DNA from: Ornithinimicrobium flavum
GTDB lineage: Bacteria; Actinomycetota; Actinomycetes; Actinomycetales; Dermatophilaceae
Assembly (NCBI RefSeq): GCF_004526345.1
Contig: NZ_CP038213.1
Coordinates: 2,418,001 to 2,482,000 of the forward strand
Direction of reading: 5' to 3'
DNA length: 64,000 bases
Below, piece after piece: positions 20,232 through 29,146 of this stretch. The position numbers and the translations under genes are program-made. Position 1 is the stretch's first letter, and the number at the start of each line of letters is the position of its first letter. The notes beneath the pieces were generated by a model. That model saw only the letters and a program-made list of their open reading frames with translations, did not search any database and had not been told where the DNA came from.

Positions 20232-20421
20232 GCCGTGGTCTCGCTTTCTGTGGAAGGTGCAGTTCGGTCCTGGCCCGGGGACGTCCCCCACCCACCACCG
20301 GCTGGTGGCGGGACCGCGGGAGACGCCGTCGGACGAGCCGATCTCGCCCGGGCGCGAATTCGCGTGGGCGCCGGCGCCGGACAGGCCGGACGCAGGCACA
20401 CCACACGTGCGCACCATCGTA
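20232..20421 (-). promoter_or_regulatory. Structured leader and possible promoter of rpsB
   Basis: TACGAT (20416-20421, minus) is a plausible -10; no convincing -35. Between it and rpsB are the 12-bp perfect palindrome GGGGACGTCCCC (20277-20288) and a CCACCA/TGGTGG hairpin. Such leaders can bind ribosomal protein S2 in other bacteria, but that is only inference here. Confidence 0.35.
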
Positions 20422-20484
20422 CGTCAGGGGGGACACCGCCCCGAAATCGCGGCCGGCCACGGTTCGCGGCGCAGGGCGCCTCGC

Positions 20485-20490
20485 TACCGT
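20485..20490 (+). promoter_or_regulatory. Probable -10 box of aminotransferase gene
   Basis: TACCGT followed by seven bases and ATG at 20498; no ribosome-binding site is visible, consistent with a leaderless transcript. Confidence 0.55.
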
Positions 20491-20497
20491 GGCACCC

Positions 20498-21663
20498 ATG
20501 TCCTCGCCGCTGGTTCCCCGTATGCAGCCGTTCGGCACCTCGGTGTTCGCCGAGATGACCCAGCGCGCCCTGCGCTTCGACGCCGTCAACCTGGGTCAGG
20601 GCTTCCCGGACACCGACGGCCCGGAGGAGATGCTGCAGATCGCGGCCCGGGGGCTGCGGGAGGGCCTGAACCAGTACGCCCCCGCCCGCGGGATGCCGGT
20701 CCTGCGGGAGGCGGTGGCCGAGCACCAGGCCCGCTTCTACGGCATAGACCTGGACCCCGCGACGCAGGTGCTGGTGACCGTCGGGGCGACCGAGGGCATC
20801 GCGGCCGCCCTGCTCGCCCTCGTCGGGCCCGGTGACGAGGTCGTGGTCATCGAGCCGAGCTACGACTCCTACGACGCGGCGATCGCCCTGGCCGGGGCCA
20901 CCCGTCGGGCGGTGCCCCTGCGCTTCCCCGACCTGCACCTCGACCTGGACGCGGTCCGGGAGGCGGTGACGGACCGGACCAGGGTGCTGCTGGTCAACAC
21001 GCCGCACAACCCCACCGGCAAGGTATTCGACCGCAGCGAGCTCGAGGGCCTGGCCCGGATCGTCCGGGCGCGGGAGGACCTGTGGGTCCTGTCGGACGAG
21101 GTCTACGAGCACCTCGTCTTCGACGGGCTGACCCACGTCCCGTTCGCCACCCTGCCTGGATGGCGGAGCGGACGCTCACCGTGTCGTCGGTGGGCAAGAC
21201 GTTCTCCCTGACCGGGTGGAAGACCGGCTGGGTCACGGGCCCGGCGCGGCTCGTCGACGCGGTCGCGGCCGTCAAGCAGTTCCTCACCTTCGTCGGTGTC
21301 ACCCACGTGCAGCCGGCCGTGGCCCACGGCCTGCGGCTGCCCGAGGAGTTCTTCTCCGGCTTCGCCCGCGAGCTGCAGGGGAAGCGGGACGTGCTCGTGG
21401 AGGCCCTGGGCGACGTCGGCGTCCCCGTGTCCCCCTGCCAGGGGACCTACTTCGTCATCGCCGACCTCGCCCCCCACGGGGTGACCGACGCCGTGGACTT
21501 CTGCCGCCGGCTCCCGGAGGAGGTCGGGGTCGTCGGGGTGCCGGTGTCGGTCTTCGTCCAGGACCCGGCGCCGGTGGCCTCGCTCGTGCGCTTCGCCTTC
21601 TGCAAGAAGGAGGAGGTCCTGCGGGAGGCGGCGCGCCGTCTGCGATCGCTCGGGCGTGCGTGA
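20498..21663 (+). CDS. Class I/II PLP aminotransferase, frame broken by one missing base
   Basis: PLP-dependent fold-type I aminotransferase similar to kynurenine/N-succinyl-diaminopimelate aminotransferases. The N-terminal part (VNLGQGFPDTDGP, NQYAPARGMPVLREAV, VTVGATEGIAAALLAL, VNTPHNPTGKVFDRSEL, LSDEVYEHLVFDG) reads to FATLPG. The PLP lysine segment SSVGKTFSLTGWKTGW and the C-terminal domain continue in the next frame. One base is missing after 21159; restoring it gives 388 residues and PFATLPGMAERT. The gene precedes an RDD membrane protein and xerC. Substrate (DapC-like or other) is not settled by sequence. Confidence 0.88.
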
Positions 21664-21676
21664 CACGGTGACGGGT

Positions 21677-22255
21677 ATGCCGCCCGCCCCGCACGCTCCC
21701 TGGCGGCCCCGCCCCACGGCCCGGGTCCGCTCCTGGCTCGGGGACTGGGTGGTGGTGGCGCTGTGGCTCGCGATCCTGACGGTGGTCGGCCTGCTCGTCG
21801 GTCAGCGCCTCGCCGACGCGGCGGGACCGTCCTCGACCGGGGCCGTGCCGCTGCTCGCGGCGGACCTCGCGATCACGCTGGCCACCGTGGTCCCCTACGT
21901 GGTCTACCTGTCGGTGACCGAGTCCTCCACCCGGCGGGCGACGCTGGGCAAGCGCTGGTCGGGCCTCGTCGTCGCCGACGCCGAGGGAGGTGTCGCGCGG
22001 ACGGGGCAGATCTGGCTGCGCAACGTCGTCAAGGCGTTGCCCTGGCAGCTCGCGCACCTGGGGGTGAGCCGGGCGATCCTGGAGGTCCAGCTGCCGCTGG
22101 CGACGACGCTCACCGTGGTGTCCCTCCTGCTGGCCGGTGCGTGCATGGCCCCGGCGCTGGTCGGCGGGCGGGGCCTGCACGACCGGCTGGCCGGCACCAG
22201 GGTGGAGCGGATCCCGGCTGAGCCCGCCGAGCCCGCGAAGGGGGCCGACCGGTGA
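21677..22255 (+). CDS. RDD-family membrane protein
   Basis: 192 residues with hydrophobic segments near 22-42, 60-80 and 140-160. The RDD signature is partial: the first Arg-containing loop is weak but ATLGKRWSGLVVAD and LRNVVKALPWQLAHL match the family. Role in the cell is unknown, though RDD proteins act as ion or small-solute transport factors. The ATG at 21677 is inside a GGTATGCCG motif; a GTG at 21656 overlapping the aminotransferase stop is an alternative start. Its stop overlaps the xerC start (GTGA). Confidence 0.75.
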   Translation: MPPAPHAPWRPRPTARVRSWLGDWVVVALWLAILTVVGLLVGQRLADAAGPSSTGAVPLLAADLAITLATVVPYVVYLSVTESSTRRATLGKRWSGLVVADAEGGVARTGQIWLRNVVKALPWQLAHLGVSRAILEVQLPLATTLTVVSLLLAGACMAPALVGGRGLHDRLAGTRVERIPAEPAEPAKGADR

Positions 22256-23160
22256 TCCGGGAGGAGGAGTCGCTCGAGGCCTTCGCCCAGCACCTCCGGG
22301 TCGAGAAGGGCCGGTCGGTGCACACGGTGCGCGCCTACCTCGGTGACCTGCGCAGCCTGCTGGCCCATCTCGAGCAGCAGGGCGTGGAGGCCCTGTCCGA
22401 GGTGCGGCTGGCGGACCTGCGCTCCTGGCTGGGGGCCCAGGGCGGCAGCGGGGTCTCCCGGTCCACCGTCTCCCGCCGGGCCGCGGCGGCCAGGACCTTC
22501 TTCCGGTGGCTCACCCGGACCGGTGCGGTGACCACGGACCCGTCCCTGCGTCTAGCCGCGCCCGGCAAGGACCACCACCTCCCCGGGGTCCTGCGGCAGC
22601 CGCAAGCCACGGAGCTCCTGGACCTGGCCGCCGTGGCCGCCGACGACGAGGACCCGGTGCACCTGCGCAACCGGGCGATGCTGGAGCTGCTCTACGCCTC
22701 CGGGATGCGGGTCGGCGAGCTGACCGGTCTGGACGTGGACGACCTCGAGCTGCAGACCCGCACGGCCAGGGTGCTCGGCAAGGGTGACCGCGAGCGCATC
22801 GTGCCCTTCGGGCAGCCTGCCGCGGACGCCCTGACGGCCTGGCTGGCCTCCGGACGCCCCCGGCTCACCACCGGGGACTCCGGGCCGGCTCTCTTCCTGG
22901 GTCGCCGTGGCCGACGGGTCGACCAGCGCCAGGTCCGCTCCTCCCTGCAGGACCTGCTCACCCACCTGCCCGACACACCGGCGATGGGTCCGCACGGCCT
23001 GCGGCACAGCGCCGCGACGCACCTGCTGGAGGGGGGCGCGGACCTGAGGACCGTGCAGGAGCTGCTGGGCCACGCCAGCCTGGCGACCACCCAGATCTAC
23101 ACCCACGTGTCGGTCGACCGGCTCCGGGCCGCCTACCAGCAGGCCCACCCGCGCGCCTGA
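22252..23160 (+). CDS. xerC: Tyrosine recombinase XerC
   Basis: Site-specific recombinase resolving chromosome dimers at dif with XerD and FtsK. 302 residues. SAM-like core-binding N-domain 1-95, catalytic domain after 110. Catalytic residues visible: Arg in YASGMRVGELTGL, Lys in VLGKGDRERIVPF, HGLRHSAATHLLEGG, the LGHASLATTQIYTH nucleophile Tyr. GTG start at 22252 overlaps the RDD stop. Its place near dprA-comM matches the mycobacterial order. Convergent with the M23 gene, 28 bases apart. Confidence 0.92.
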   Translation: MIREEESLEAFAQHLRVEKGRSVHTVRAYLGDLRSLLAHLEQQGVEALSEVRLADLRSWLGAQGGSGVSRSTVSRRAAAARTFFRWLTRTGAVTTDPSLRLAAPGKDHHLPGVLRQPQATELLDLAAVAADDEDPVHLRNRAMLELLYASGMRVGELTGLDVDDLELQTRTARVLGKGDRERIVPFGQPAADALTAWLASGRPRLTTGDSGPALFLGRRGRRVDQRQVRSSLQDLLTHLPDTPAMGPHGLRHSAATHLLEGGADLRTVQELLGHASLATTQIYTHVSVDRLRAAYQQAHPRA

Positions 23161-23188
23161 GCCGAGGCATGGGCCAGGCGCAGGCCCC

Positions 23189-23959
23189 TCACGGTCCCAC
23201 CGGCAGCAGCGTGAGCTCGACCCCCAGCAGGAGCGGCGTCGGGTCGACGTAGGTGTCCCGGTCCCGCACCGCCCCGAGGTGCAGGCAGACGCGGGGGGCG
23301 CAGTGGCTGCCCGACGCCTCGAGGCCACCGATGCGGGCGCCGCGCCGCACCCGCTGGCCGCGGTCCGGGGCCTCGGACACCGGCTGGTAGGTGCTCCGCA
23401 GACCGCTCGCGTGGGTCACGCTGACCACCCCGACACCTGCGACCTCCCCGCTGAAGGTCACCACACCGTCGGCCACCGCCAGCACGGCCTCCCCCTCGAT
23501 CCCCGCCAGATCGATCCCCCGGTGGCCGGGCAGCCACCGACGCGCCGGGGGGTCGAACCCCCGGACGACCGACGGACGGCCTGCCAGGGGCCAGCCCCAG
23601 GCTGCGGTCTCCTCGCGCCCGGCAGGCCTGCTCACCGGCACCTGCTCCCGGATCCCGAGGAGCGTGGAGGCCCACACCCCGGCCCGCTGCTCGGCAGGAC
23701 GGTCGGGACCGGCCACCGCCGTCCCCGGCAGCGCCCCGGCCAGCAGCTGCCCCACCACGACGGCTCCGCACGCCACCCAGCGGGTGAGCGCCCGCCGGGC
23801 CCGCTTCCCCCCGCCGAGCGGGGCCGGCCGGACCTCCACGGCGGCGCGTGGTGTCGACGCGTCCGGCGCCGGCCGCACCCCGTCCGGGGCCGGTCGCACC
23901 CCGTCCGGGGCCGGTCGCACCCCGCCCGGCGACCGAACCCCCGCCCCTCCCGGCCTCAT
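23189..23959 (-). CDS. M23 (LytM-type) peptidase, secreted or membrane-anchored
   Basis: 256 residues. An N-terminal Pro/Arg-rich part with three GVRPAPD repeats (from a 21-bp DNA repeat) precedes a hydrophobic helix (about residues 60-82, WVACGAVVVGQLLAGALPG), probably a signal anchor. The LytM domain follows: HRGIDLAG supplies the H-x3-D zinc ligands; the late motif is CLHLG, so the first His of the usual H-x-H is Cys, as in a branch of actinobacterial M23 proteins that also carry the paired Cys in SHCAP. Likely cuts peptidoglycan cross-bridges or acts as an activator. ATG overlaps the dprA stop (ATGA). Confidence 0.85.
   Translation of the reverse strand: MRPGGAGVRSPGGVRPAPDGVRPAPDGVRPAPDASTPRAAVEVRPAPLGGGKRARRALTRWVACGAVVVGQLLAGALPGTAVAGPDRPAEQRAGVWASTLLGIREQVPVSRPAGREETAAWGWPLAGRPSVVRGFDPPARRWLPGHRGIDLAGIEGEAVLAVADGVVTFSGEVAGVGVVSVTHASGLRSTYQPVSEAPDRGQRVRRGARIGGLEASGSHCAPRVCLHLGAVRDRDTYVDPTPLLLGVELTLLPVGP
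23861..23923. repeat. 21-bp tandem repeat in the M23 gene
   Basis: Three units at 23861, 23882 and 23903; units two and three are identical and a degenerate fourth follows. They encode a seven-residue Pro-rich unit in the cytoplasmic or linker part before the hydrophobic helix. Confidence 0.85.
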
Positions 23960-25083
23960 CTCGCCGACCTCCGCCGCCAGCCGTCGAGCAGCTGCTCCGC
24001 CAGGCCCAGCTCCTCCAGCTCGCCCAGGGCGGACAGGACCTCCCGGACCGCCAGCCCGGAGCGGACCATCACCTCGTCCACGGAGGAGGAGGCCCGGGGC
24101 CGCAGCCACTGCCAGACCCGGCGCAGGTCCTCGGTCAGGTCGTCCTCGTCCCGGACCACCCCCCGCTTGAGGGGGGCGAGGTCGTCCCCGATCCGGCCGA
24201 CCGCCTCGGCCACCTCGCCGGCGTCCGTCACCAGGGTGGCCCCCATCCGGATCTCGGCGTGGCACCCGGCCGACATGAGGCTGCTGACCGGCCCCGGCAC
24301 CGCCAGGACGTGCCGGTCGAGCTCGCGTGCGTGCCTGACCGTCGTGCGGGCGCCCGAGCGCAGGGCGGCCTCGACCACCAGGGTGCCCGTGGTGAGGGCG
24401 GCGATGAGGCGGTTGCGGGCCAGGAAGCGCATCCGGGCCGGAGCGCCACCCGGCGGGGTCTCGCTCACCAACGCGCCGACCCGGCCGATCCGGGCGATCA
24501 GGTCGCTGTTGGCCCGGGGGTAGGGCACGTCGACACCGCCCGCCAGCACCCCGACCGTCCGGCCGTCCACGGCGAGGGCCGCCCGGTGCGCCGCCGCGTC
24601 GATGCCGTAGGCGGCTCCCGACACGACGACGAAGCCCTTCTCCGCCAGCTCCACGCAGATCTGGGCGGTCACGTGCTCGCCGTAGGCCGTGCAGGCCCGC
24701 GCCCCCACGACCGCCACGCTGCGCCCCGGCACCTCGTCCAGCCGCTGCGGTCCCCGCACCCACAGGCACCACGGCGGGGCCAGCAGCTGGTCGACCTCGA
24801 CGGGCCACTCCTCGTCGCCCGGCACGAGCACCCGGGCCCCCAGGGACCGGGCGATGTGGGCGTCGTCCGCCTCCAGCGCCCGCTCCCTGCGCCCCACCAG
24901 CCGGTCCAGACGCACACCCTGCGGGGTGCGCCCGTCCCGCAGCGCGTAACCCACCAGGTCCTCGACCCCGTGCTCGGCCACCAGCGCCTGGACCCACTCG
25001 TCGTAGGGCTCGCCCATGCGGGCCAGCAGCAGCCGGGCCCGCCGCTCCCCCAGCGCCCCCTGGGCGCTGCCCGCCCGGCTCAC
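23956..25083 (-). CDS. dprA: DNA processing protein DprA
   Basis: Loads RecA on incoming single-stranded DNA in transformation. 375 residues. The Rossmann-like DprA core runs about 85-290 with VAVVGARACTAYGEHV, VVSGAAYGIDAAAHRAAL, GGVDVPYPRANSDL, RNRLIAALTTGTLVVEAALRS split as usual, and VPGPVSSLMSAGCHAEI. A winged-helix-like C-domain (SVDEVMVRSGL) closes the protein. GTG at 25083 overlaps the comM stop (GTGA) and avoids 156 codons of shadow sequence. The M23 gene is coupled downstream. Confidence 0.95.
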   Translation of the reverse strand: MSRAGSAQGALGERRARLLLARMGEPYDEWVQALVAEHGVEDLVGYALRDGRTPQGVRLDRLVGRRERALEADDAHIARSLGARVLVPGDEEWPVEVDQLLAPPWCLWVRGPQRLDEVPGRSVAVVGARACTAYGEHVTAQICVELAEKGFVVVSGAAYGIDAAAHRAALAVDGRTVGVLAGGVDVPYPRANSDLIARIGRVGALVSETPPGGAPARMRFLARNRLIAALTTGTLVVEAALRSGARTTVRHARELDRHVLAVPGPVSSLMSAGCHAEIRMGATLVTDAGEVAEAVGRIGDDLAPLKRGVVRDEDDLTEDLRRVWQWLRPRASSSVDEVMVRSGLAVREVLSALGELEELGLAEQLLDGWRRRSAR

Positions 25084-26612
25084 GCGACCCTCACCGCCTC
25101 CGGCGTGCGCAGCAGCAGGGCGTGCTCCACGTCCGAGCGTCGCGGTCGGGCCTGCCCCTGGAGGTCCGCGACGGTCCAGGCCACCCGCAGCGCGCGGTCC
25201 AGGCCGCGCAGTGTGAGCTGGCCGAGGTCCATGGCGCGGTCCAACGGTGCCCGGACCGACCCGGGCAGGCGCCAGGGTCCCTCCCGCAGCACGGAGCCGG
25301 GGACCTGGGCGTTGAGCCGGTAGGGCAGGTCCCGCCACCGGGCGGCCTGGATCTCCCGGGCGGCCCGCACCCGGGCCGCGACGACGCTCGTCCCCTCCCC
25401 CCGCGGGAGGGTGAGGTCGGCGCGGGTGACGGCGCTCACCGCGAGCTTGACGTCGATGCGGTCCAGCAGCGGGCCGGAGAGCCGCGTGAGGTAGCCGTTG
25501 CGCCGGAACGGCGGGCAGACGCACCGCGCCCCACCGCTCCCGCAGGGGCACGGGTTGGCCGCGAGGACCAGCTGGAAGCGGGAGGGCAGGCGCACGTGCC
25601 GGTCGGCCCGGGCGATGACCACCTGGCCCGACTCCAGCGGCTGCCGCAGCCCGTCGAGGACGTCCCGGCGGAACTCGGGGGCCTCGTCGAGGAAGAGCAC
25701 GCCGTGATGGGCCCGCGAGACCGCACCCGGGTGGATCGCGCGCGACCCGCCGCCGATGACGGACGCCGTCGAGGCGGTGTGGTGCGGTGCGACGAAGGGG
25801 GGACGGGTCACGAGCGCGCCGTCCTGGGGCAGCACCCCGAGCACGGAGTGGATGGCGGTCACCGCCAGCGCGTCCGGCTCCGCGAGCGCCGGCAGCAGTC
25901 CGGGCAGCCGCTCGGCCAGCATGGTCTTGCCCGCCCCCGGTGGACCCACGAGCATCAGGTGGTGCCCGCCGGCCGCGCAGATCTCCAGCGCCTCGCGGGC
26001 CACGGCCTGGCCGACGACCTCGGCCAGGTCCGGCACCGGCGCAGCGTGGGCCACCACGGGAGGAGGGTCGGCCAACCGGTAGGAGGCGCCGGCCGCCCGG
26101 GCCAGGTAGAACTCCCTCACCTCGCCCAGGGTGCGCACGGGATGCACCCGGACGCCGTCCACCAGGGCCGCCTCGCGGGCCGCGGCCGCCGCGACGAGGA
26201 CCTCACGGACGCCACCCGCGGCGGCGGCCACCACCATGGGCAGCACCCCCGGGACGGGCCGGACCTCGCCGGCCAGACCCACCTCGCCCACGTGGCACAC
26301 CGGGGCCACCACCGAGGCGGGGACGTGCTCGTCGGCCGCCATCATGGCCACGGCGATCGCGAGGTCGAGCCCGCTGCCGGCCTTCGGGATCCCCGCCGGG
26401 GACAGGTTGACGGTCCACCGGGCGGTGCTGACCGGCATCCCGCAGTTGCGCAGGGCCGGTCGCACCCGGTCGGGGGCCTGCCGGCAGGCGCTGTCGGCGA
26501 GCCCGGTGAGGATCGTGGCGGGCAGCCCGTCGGCCCACTGCGCCTCGACCGTCACCAGCTGACCCTCCACCCCCGCGAGCGTGACGGCGTACGTCCGGGC
26601 CAGGCCCATCAC
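25080..26612 (-). CDS. comM: YifB/ComM-family Mg-chelatase-like AAA+ ATPase
   Basis: 510 residues. N-terminal Lon-substrate-like domain (1-165, with TGLADSACRQAPDRVRPAL and AGIPKAGSGLDLAIAVAMMA). AAA+ domain: Walker A GPPGAGKTMLAERLPGLLP near 220, GVLFLDEAPEFRRDVLDGL as Walker B, and a four-cysteine zinc-type cluster CPCGSGG...CVC. In other bacteria ComM aids branch migration in natural transformation. GTG at 26612 overlaps the yraN stop; an ATG follows immediately at 26609. Confidence 0.95.
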   Translation of the reverse strand: MMGLARTYAVTLAGVEGQLVTVEAQWADGLPATILTGLADSACRQAPDRVRPALRNCGMPVSTARWTVNLSPAGIPKAGSGLDLAIAVAMMAADEHVPASVVAPVCHVGEVGLAGEVRPVPGVLPMVVAAAAGGVREVLVAAAAAREAALVDGVRVHPVRTLGEVREFYLARAAGASYRLADPPPVVAHAAPVPDLAEVVGQAVAREALEICAAGGHHLMLVGPPGAGKTMLAERLPGLLPALAEPDALAVTAIHSVLGVLPQDGALVTRPPFVAPHHTASTASVIGGGSRAIHPGAVSRAHHGVLFLDEAPEFRRDVLDGLRQPLESGQVVIARADRHVRLPSRFQLVLAANPCPCGSGGARCVCPPFRRNGYLTRLSGPLLDRIDVKLAVSAVTRADLTLPRGEGTSVVAARVRAAREIQAARWRDLPYRLNAQVPGSVLREGPWRLPGSVRAPLDRAMDLGQLTLRGLDRALRVAWTVADLQGQARPRRSDVEHALLLRTPEAVRVA

Positions 26613-26986
26613 GCCACCCCCCGCAGGTGCTGGAGCCGCGGTGGGTCACCGGCCCGGCAGAGCACGCCGACGACGTCGATGCGGAAGCTCTCCCCACGCC
26701 GCCCGTGCTCGGCCAGCCAGGCCCACGCCAGCCGCCGCAGGCGCCGCGCCTTCGCGACCGTGACCGCCTCGGCGGGTGAGCCGAAGCGCTCGCTGCGGCG
26801 GGTCTTCACCTCGCAGAAGACCAGCAACCCGTCGTCGCGGGCCACCACGTCCAGCTCACCCTCCCGGCACCGCCAGTTGCGCTCGAGCACGTCCCACCCC
26901 AGCGCCACCAGGTGCCGGCAGGCGAGCTCCTCCCCGTGGTCGCCCACCGCCCGGGCGCGCGCCCACGGCATACCCCCAGCCCCCAT
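26609..26986 (-). CDS. yraN: UPF0102/YraN-family endonuclease-fold protein
   Basis: 125 residues of the YraN (PD-(D/E)XK-like) family. HGEELACRHLVALGWDVLERNWRCREGELDVV is the family signature (read in segments), with CEVKTRR completing the nuclease-like core. Role unknown, but always beside rnhB or comM-dprA. ATG start; GGTATGCCG motif at 26966-26974 encodes GMPW near the start. Stop overlaps comM. Confidence 0.92.
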   Translation of the reverse strand: MGAGGMPWARARAVGDHGEELACRHLVALGWDVLERNWRCREGELDVVARDDGLLVFCEVKTRRSERFGSPAEAVTVAKARRLRRLAWAWLAEHGRRGESFRIDVVGVLCRAGDPPRLQHLRGVA

Positions 26987-26993
26987 GTCCCCT

Positions 26994-27044
26994 CCTCGGC
27001 TCCGCAGCGCCCCTGCGGTCGCCGCTCCCCCATGTCAGCCGAGG
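26994..27044. terminator. Nested hairpin between DUF2469 gene and yraN
   Basis: Perfect outer arms CCTCGGCT (26994-27001) and AGCCGAGG (27037-27044) enclose an inner CCGCAG/CTGCGG hairpin with a 5-base loop. It could end transcription of the rnhB-DUF2469 unit or fold in the yraN leader. Confidence 0.5.
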
Positions 27045-27123
27045 GGCCGGCGGCGGGCAAGAGGAGGTCGGGGGCCTGTGCACCGCCCGCGCGGCGGGGG
27101 GGACGGGTGTGGACGACGACGCC

Positions 27124-27447
27124 TCAGCGTCCGAAGCGCGCGTCCTTGGGGATCTCGATGTCGCTCTTGGACAGCTCCTCGACGTTCACGTCCTTGAAGG
27201 TGATGACCCGGGCCCGCTTGACGAACCGGGCCGGCCGGTAGACGTCCCACACCCACGCGTCGGCCATCGTCACCTCGAACCACGTCTCGCCGTTCCCGGT
27301 GCGCACCTCCACCTCGACCTCGTTCGCGAGGTAGAAGCGCCGCTCGGTCTCCACGACGTGGGTGAACAGCCCGACCACGTCGCGGTACTCGCGGTAGAGC
27401 GCGAGCTCCATGTCGGTCTCGTACTTCTCCAGGTCCTCCGCGCTCAC
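27124..27447 (-). CDS. DUF2469 protein
   Basis: 107 residues, highly conserved in actinobacteria (Rv2901c homolog) and of unknown function. SAEDLEKYETDMELALYRE opens the protein; DVVGLFTHVVETERRFYLAN and FEVTMADAWVWDVYRP are family blocks. No membrane segment. GTG start one base after the rnhB stop, always adjacent to rnhB. Mildly acidic, soluble. Confidence 0.93.
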   Translation of the reverse strand: MSAEDLEKYETDMELALYREYRDVVGLFTHVVETERRFYLANEVEVEVRTGNGETWFEVTMADAWVWDVYRPARFVKRARVITFKDVNVEELSKSDIEIPKDARFGR

Positions 27448-27448
27448 C

Positions 27449-28204
27449 TCAGGCGCTCCCTTCCTCGTGCACGTCCGTCGTCGTCACCGCGGCGGTCCGC
27501 CCCGGCTCCCCGGCGCACCCCGCCAACCGCCAGCTGCGCCGGTGCCACCGGCTGGGCCCCCGCTCGCGCAGCGCCTCCTGGTGCTCCGGGGCGGCGTAGC
27601 CCTTGTTCTGGTCCCAGCCGTAGGGCCGGTACTCCTCCTGCGCCGCCGCCTGCACCATGAGCCGGTCCCGGGCCACCTTGGCCAGCACGGAGGCGGCGGC
27701 CACCGAGGAGCAGCGCAGGTCGGCCTTGATCATCGTGCGCACCGGGGGCGTCGGCGGAGCATCGCCGAGCAGCCCGAGCAGCCCGACCCGGGCGGGGTCG
27801 GTGAGCCAGTCGTGGTTGCCGTCGAGCAGCACCAGGTCGGGGCGCAGCCCCAGCTCGGCCAGGGCGCGCTCCCCCGCGAGCCGCAGCGCCGTCATGATGC
27901 CGAACGCGTCGATCTCCTCGGGCCAGGCGTGCCCGACCCCGGAGCCCAGGCACCACCGCCGGATCCGGGGCACCATCTGCTCGCGGGCCGCGGGAGCCAG
28001 CAGCTTGGAGTCACGCACCCCCTGGGGCGCGCTGCGGCAGCCGGCGTCGATGGCGACCACCCCGACGCTCACCGGGCCGGCGAGGGCCCCGCGCCCCACC
28101 TCGTCCATGCCCACGAGCACCGCATACCCTTCGCGCTGCAGCGTGCGCTCGACGCGCAGGCTGGGACGCCCCGAGGGGGCGCGACGGGTCGGGGTCGCCG
28201 TCAC
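27449..28204 (-). CDS. rnhB: Ribonuclease HII
   Basis: Removes RNA from RNA-DNA hybrids and ribonucleotides from DNA. 251 residues. [17 protein letters not shown] near 33 carries the first Asp-Glu pair; [14 protein letters not shown] follows, then LLDGNHDWL and [22 protein letters not shown] with the other acidic ligands; [15 protein letters not shown] near 205 is diagnostic. GTG start overlaps the lepB stop (GTGA). A GGTATGCGG motif encodes the GYAV just before the active-site strand. Confidence 0.95.
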   Translation of the reverse strand: MTATPTRRAPSGRPSLRVERTLQREGYAVLVGMDEVGRGALAGPVSVGVVAIDAGCRSAPQGVRDSKLLAPAAREQMVPRIRRWCLGSGVGHAWPEEIDAFGIMTALRLAGERALAELGLRPDLVLLDGNHDWLTDPARVGLLGLLGDAPPTPPVRTMIKADLRCSSVAAASVLAKVARDRLMVQAAAQEEYRPYGWDQNKGYAAPEHQEALRERGPSRWHRRSWRLAGCAGEPGRTAAVTTTDVHEEGSA

Positions 28205-29004
28205 GGCGCCGAGTCCTCCGGGACGGAGGCGAAGGTGTCGGGGACGGTGAACCAGGTGAAGTGGTCGAAGGGGTAGAGCAGCACGAACGCCTGGCCCACG
28301 ACGGCGTCCAGCGGTACTGACCCGGCCTGCCCCGTGCCGTCGTCGTTGGCGCGCGAGTCGCGGCTGTTGGAGCGGTGGTCCCCCATGAGCCACACCGAGT
28401 CCTCCGGGACGGTGATCTCGAACTCCGAGGTGCTCGGGACGTCGCCGGGGAAGAGGTAGGCCTCCTCGTCCAGCGGCTGGCCGTTGACCGTCAGCCGGCC
28501 CTCGGCGTCGCAGCAGACCACGGTGTCCCCCGGCATCCCGATGACCCGCTTGATGAGGTGGTTGCCCTGGCTGGCCGGCGCGACCCCGATGAACTCCAGG
28601 GCCCGCACCGCCGCCCCGACCACCGGCCCGCGGTCGACCTGCTGCGAGGGCGGGAGCCATCCGCCCGGGTCCTCGAAGACCACGACGTCCCCCCGGTCGA
28701 CGGCCATCGGACCGGCCTGGATCTTGCTGACCATGACCCGGTCGCCGTAGACCAGCGTGTCCTCCATGCTGCCGGAGGGGATCCAGAAGGCCTGGGCCAG
28801 GAAGGTCTTGATGAGGAAGGAGATGACCAGCGCGGTCGCGGCGATCCCCAGCAGCTCCTTCAGGGCCGCCCAGGGGCCACCGCCCCTACGCCTGCGGCGC
28901 CCCTGCGGCGCCGACCCGGCACCGTCCTCCGGTGCGCCCGCGGACGCGTCGCGGGGACCGGTGGGGTGCCCGTGCACCGTCTCGTCCCGGGAGGGATCGC
29001 TCAC
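28201..29004 (-). CDS. lepB: Signal peptidase I
   Basis: 267 residues. Cytoplasmic Arg-rich N-terminus, one transmembrane helix about 50-70 ([18 protein letters not shown]), then the catalytic domain outside. Nucleophile Ser in [10 protein letters not shown], general base Lys in [13 protein letters not shown], plus the DGDR...VMVSK and HRSNSRDSR boxes. Cleaves Sec signal peptides. GTG start at 29004; usual rplS-lepB-rnhB order. Confidence 0.96.
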   Translation of the reverse strand: MSDPSRDETVHGHPTGPRDASAGAPEDGAGSAPQGRRRRRGGGPWAALKELLGIAATALVISFLIKTFLAQAFWIPSGSMEDTLVYGDRVMVSKIQAGPMAVDRGDVVVFEDPGGWLPPSQQVDRGPVVGAAVRALEFIGVAPASQGNHLIKRVIGMPGDTVVCCDAEGRLTVNGQPLDEEAYLFPGDVPSTSEFEITVPEDSVWLMGDHRSNSRDSRANDDGTGQAGSVPLDAVVGQAFVLLYPFDHFTWFTVPDTFASVPEDSAP

Positions 29005-29067
29005 CTGCTGCCGTCCTTGCTCGCTCGTCTGCCCCTGCTGACCCTAGCTCCCCGCGCCGGGGAAAGA

Positions 29068-29105
29068 CCGATCCCCCGCCGAGCCGAGGTCGGGCGGGGG
29101 ATCGG
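29068..29105 (-). terminator. Rho-independent terminator after rplS
   Basis: A perfect 13-bp stem (29068-29080 with 29093-29105) and 12-base loop, followed on the minus strand by TCTTTCC, ends the rplS transcript before lepB. Confidence 0.8.
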
Positions 29106-29146
29106 ACGCCTCGGGGAGACCCCGGGGCGGAGGTATGCGGTGCCGC

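Noticed and set aside
22252..23160. Phage or integron integrase
   Set aside because: Length, order beside dprA-comM and motif set match housekeeping XerC; no attachment sites or mobile genes nearby.
27004..27123. Small gene between yraN and DUF2469
   Set aside because: No start with a ribosome site and no conserved reading frame; only the nested hairpin is visible.
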